A stretch of 64,000 nucleotides of DNA from Streptomyces sp. NBC_01754 (GTDB lineage Bacteria; Actinomycetota; Actinomycetes; Streptomycetales; Streptomycetaceae), in assembly GCF_035918015.1 (NCBI RefSeq), contig NZ_CP109132.1, positions 2,418,001-2,482,000 on the forward strand. Reading direction: 5' to 3'. A model generated the notes under the pieces. It did no database searches, was not told the origin of the DNA, and worked only from the letters and a program-made list of their open reading frames with translations. This document shows positions 62,516-64,000 of the stretch, piece after piece (position 1 is the first letter of the stretch; the number at the start of each line of letters is the position of its first letter). A program made the position numbers and the translations under genes.

Positions 62516-63976
62516 TCAGACCGTGCCACCGCCCGGCGGCAGGGCGTGACGGCGGATCACGTCGGAGTACCAGTGGGCGCTCGCCTTGGGGATGCGGCGC
62601 TGGGAGGCGTAGTCGACGTACACCGCGCCGAAGCGCTTCGAATAGCCGTACGCCCACTCGAAGTTGTCCATGAGCGACCACAGGAAGTAGCCGCGCACGT
62701 CCGCCCCGTCCGCGATCGCACGCTGTACGGCGTCGATGTGGCCGTGCAGGTAGGCGATGCGCTCGGGATCCTCCACCTTGCCCTCGGGCGAGACGTAGTC
62801 GTCGAAGGCGGCACCGTTCTCGGTGACCATCAACGGCAGTTCCGGGTGGTCCCGGTGGACGTCCATGAGGAGGTTGTAGAGCCCGTTGGGATCGATCGAC
62901 CAGTCCATCGCGGTGCGCCGCTTGCCCTCGGCGAGGTGGAAGGCGACGTGCTCCGAGCCGGGCCACGGGGAGTGATCGCTGGCGCCGTGGGCGTCGCTGC
63001 GCGCGTAGTCGGCCCCCTCCACCGGGGTGGACACCAGGGTCGGCGTGTAGTAGTTGACGCCGAGCGCGTCGACGGGGCGGGAGATGGTGGCGAGGTCGCC
63101 GTCCTTGACCAGCTTCGACCAGTCCACCAGGTGCGAGGTGTCGGCGATCAGGTCCTCGGGGTACTCCCCCCGCAGCATCGGGCCGGTGAAGACGCGGTTG
63201 CCCACGGCGTCGATCCGGCGGGCGGCGTCCGCGTCGCCCGGGCTGTCGGTGAGCGGGCGGACCTGGTGGAGATTGAGGGTGACCGAGGTCTGCGCGGCAG
63301 CGGGGAGTTGGTCGCGCAGAACCTCGATCGCCCGGCCATGGGCGAGGTTGAGGTGATGGGCCGCCTGCAGCGCCGCCGCAGGCTCGGTGCGGCCGGGCGC
63401 GTGCACGCCGGAGCCGTAACCGAGATAGGCCGAGCACCACGGCTCGTTGAGGGTGGTCCACATGCCGACGCGGTCACCGAGCGCGCCGGACACGATGGCG
63501 GCGTAGTCGGCGAACCGGTCCGCGGTCGCGCGCTCCGGCCAGCCGCCGGCGTCCTCCAACTCCTGGGGCAGGTCCCAGTGGTAGAGGGTGGCGACGGGCA
63601 TGATGCCCGCGTCGAGCAGCTCGTCGACGAGCTTGCGGTAGAAGTCCAGGCCGCGTTCGACGGCGGGGCCGCGACCGGTGGGCTGGACCCGCGACCAGGA
63701 GATGGAGAAGCGGTAGGCCTTGAGCCCGAGCTGCTTCATCAGTGCGACGTCGTCGCGGTAGCGGTGGTAGTGGTCGGCGGCGATGTCGCCGGTGTCGCCG
63801 TTGCGGACCTTGCCGGGGGTGCGGCTGAAGGTATCCCAGACGGACGGCGTTCGGCCGTCCTCGGCGGCGGCGCCCTCCACCTGGTAGGAGGCGGTGGCCG
63901 CGCCCCAGATGAAGCCCGTGGGGAAGTTCGTTGCCTCGGGCGCCTGGGGGGTGGTGTCAGGTCGTACAGCAGTCAT
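62516..63976 (-). CDS. bglC: GH1 beta-glucosidase
   Basis: 486 residues. It hydrolyses cellobiose and short cellooligosaccharides to glucose; no signal peptide, so it acts on imported sugar. [29 protein letters not shown], acid/base TTLNEPW (Glu near 180), nucleophile MVTENGA (Glu near 390) and [20 protein letters not shown] complete the GH1 set. ATG 63976. A GGGAGCGCTCCC operator abuts the start and its GGGAG also serves as Shine-Dalgarno. Upstream cebEFG-type transporter genes, if present, would lie beyond the window. Confidence 0.93.
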   Translation of the reverse strand: MTAVRPDTTPQAPEATNFPTGFIWGAATASYQVEGAAAEDGRTPSVWDTFSRTPGKVRNGDTGDIAADHYHRYRDDVALMKQLGLKAYRFSISWSRVQPTGRGPAVERGLDFYRKLVDELLDAGIMPVATLYHWDLPQELEDAGGWPERATADRFADYAAIVSGALGDRVGMWTTLNEPWCSAYLGYGSGVHAPGRTEPAAALQAAHHLNLAHGRAIEVLRDQLPAAAQTSVTLNLHQVRPLTDSPGDADAARRIDAVGNRVFTGPMLRGEYPEDLIADTSHLVDWSKLVKDGDLATISRPVDALGVNYYTPTLVSTPVEGADYARSDAHGASDHSPWPGSEHVAFHLAEGKRRTAMDWSIDPNGLYNLLMDVHRDHPELPLMVTENGAAFDDYVSPEGKVEDPERIAYLHGHIDAVQRAIADGADVRGYFLWSLMDNFEWAYGYSKRFGAVYVDYASQRRIPKASAHWYSDVIRRHALPPGGGTV

Positions 63977-63978
63977 GC

Positions 63979-63990
63979 GGGAGCGCTCCC
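63979..63990 (-). promoter_or_regulatory. CebR-type operator abutting the GH1 start codon
   Basis: GGGAGCGCTCCC, perfect 12-bp palindrome 2 bp from the ATG; one flank (C) breaks the 14-bp box. A repressor here would block both initiation near the start and ribosome access. Confidence 0.85.
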
Positions 63991-64000
63991 ATGGGTTGAC

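Noticed and set aside
1..64000. CRISPR arrays and rRNA genes
   Set aside because: No regularly spaced repeats with unique spacers; the only short-period arrays are the 16-bp and 13-bp tandem repeats near 37.4-37.6 kb. No rRNA sequence seen.

Overview
The window is high-GC actinobacterial DNA, almost certainly a Streptomyces chromosome. The evidence is GTG and TTG starts, TTA codons only in developmental or accessory genes, DUF397/XRE-DUF5753 and DUF4429 genes, and a block (leucine catabolism, siderophore-interacting protein, glmS, universal stress protein, adpA, orn, tRNA-His, LacI regulator, GH1 glucosidase) that matches, as far as I remember it, the SCO2775-SCO2798 neighbourhood of S. coelicolor.

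Left part (1-24.6 kb), mostly accessory or lineage-variable. It holds a secreted S28 tripeptidyl aminopeptidase (cut by the window edge); a fused two-half ABC exporter with one degenerate ATP site; an IrtAB-like ABC pair with an upstream alpha/beta hydrolase and a divergent PucR-type regulator; a GT2 glycosyltransferase with two TTA codons; an agmatinase-family enzyme; a MocR regulator and an MFS exporter sharing a palindromic operator; a 1383-residue protein of unknown function behind what looks like a PafBC-type DNA-damage promoter; an XRE/DUF397 module; and small secreted or hypothetical genes.

Middle part (24.6-45.5 kb), core metabolism and development. An Asp23 protein is followed by an acyl-CoA dehydrogenase/TesB operon, an epoxide-hydrolase-fold protein with a divergent WYL regulator, and a phosphatase-annotated family protein. 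Then comes a TetR-controlled leucine/acyl-CoA operon (carboxyltransferase, biotin carboxylase/BCCP, HMG-CoA lyase, acyl-CoA dehydrogenase) with two copies of a GTTAACG-N2-CGTTAAC operator. A siderophore-interacting protein follows with an iron box and four 16-bp tandem repeats. No desferrioxamine biosynthesis genes follow it, although I recall them there in S. coelicolor. After DUF4429-SHOCT, glmS and a universal stress gene comes adpA (TTA codon 224, bldA-dependent) with a long leader and orn directly downstream.

Right part (45.5-64 kb). tRNA-His is followed by a decayed integrative island: an integrase that has lost its first catalytic Arg, an XRE-TPR regulator, a frameshifted small gene, a Tn3-type transposase broken by four frameshifts, a YtrA-type GntR operon with its own inverted repeat, a truncated SdpB/HTTM gene, and transposase and XRE remnants. 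Beyond it lie a TerD protein fused to a PD-(D/E)xK nuclease-like domain, a YCII protein, and a CebR-like regulator with a GH1 beta-glucosidase, each with a GGGAGCGCTCCC operator.

High GC gives long open frames opposite most real genes. Those were discarded, and starts were chosen from Shine-Dalgarno sequences, family alignment and overlaps. Comparisons to S. coelicolor and to known motifs come from memory, since no search was possible.
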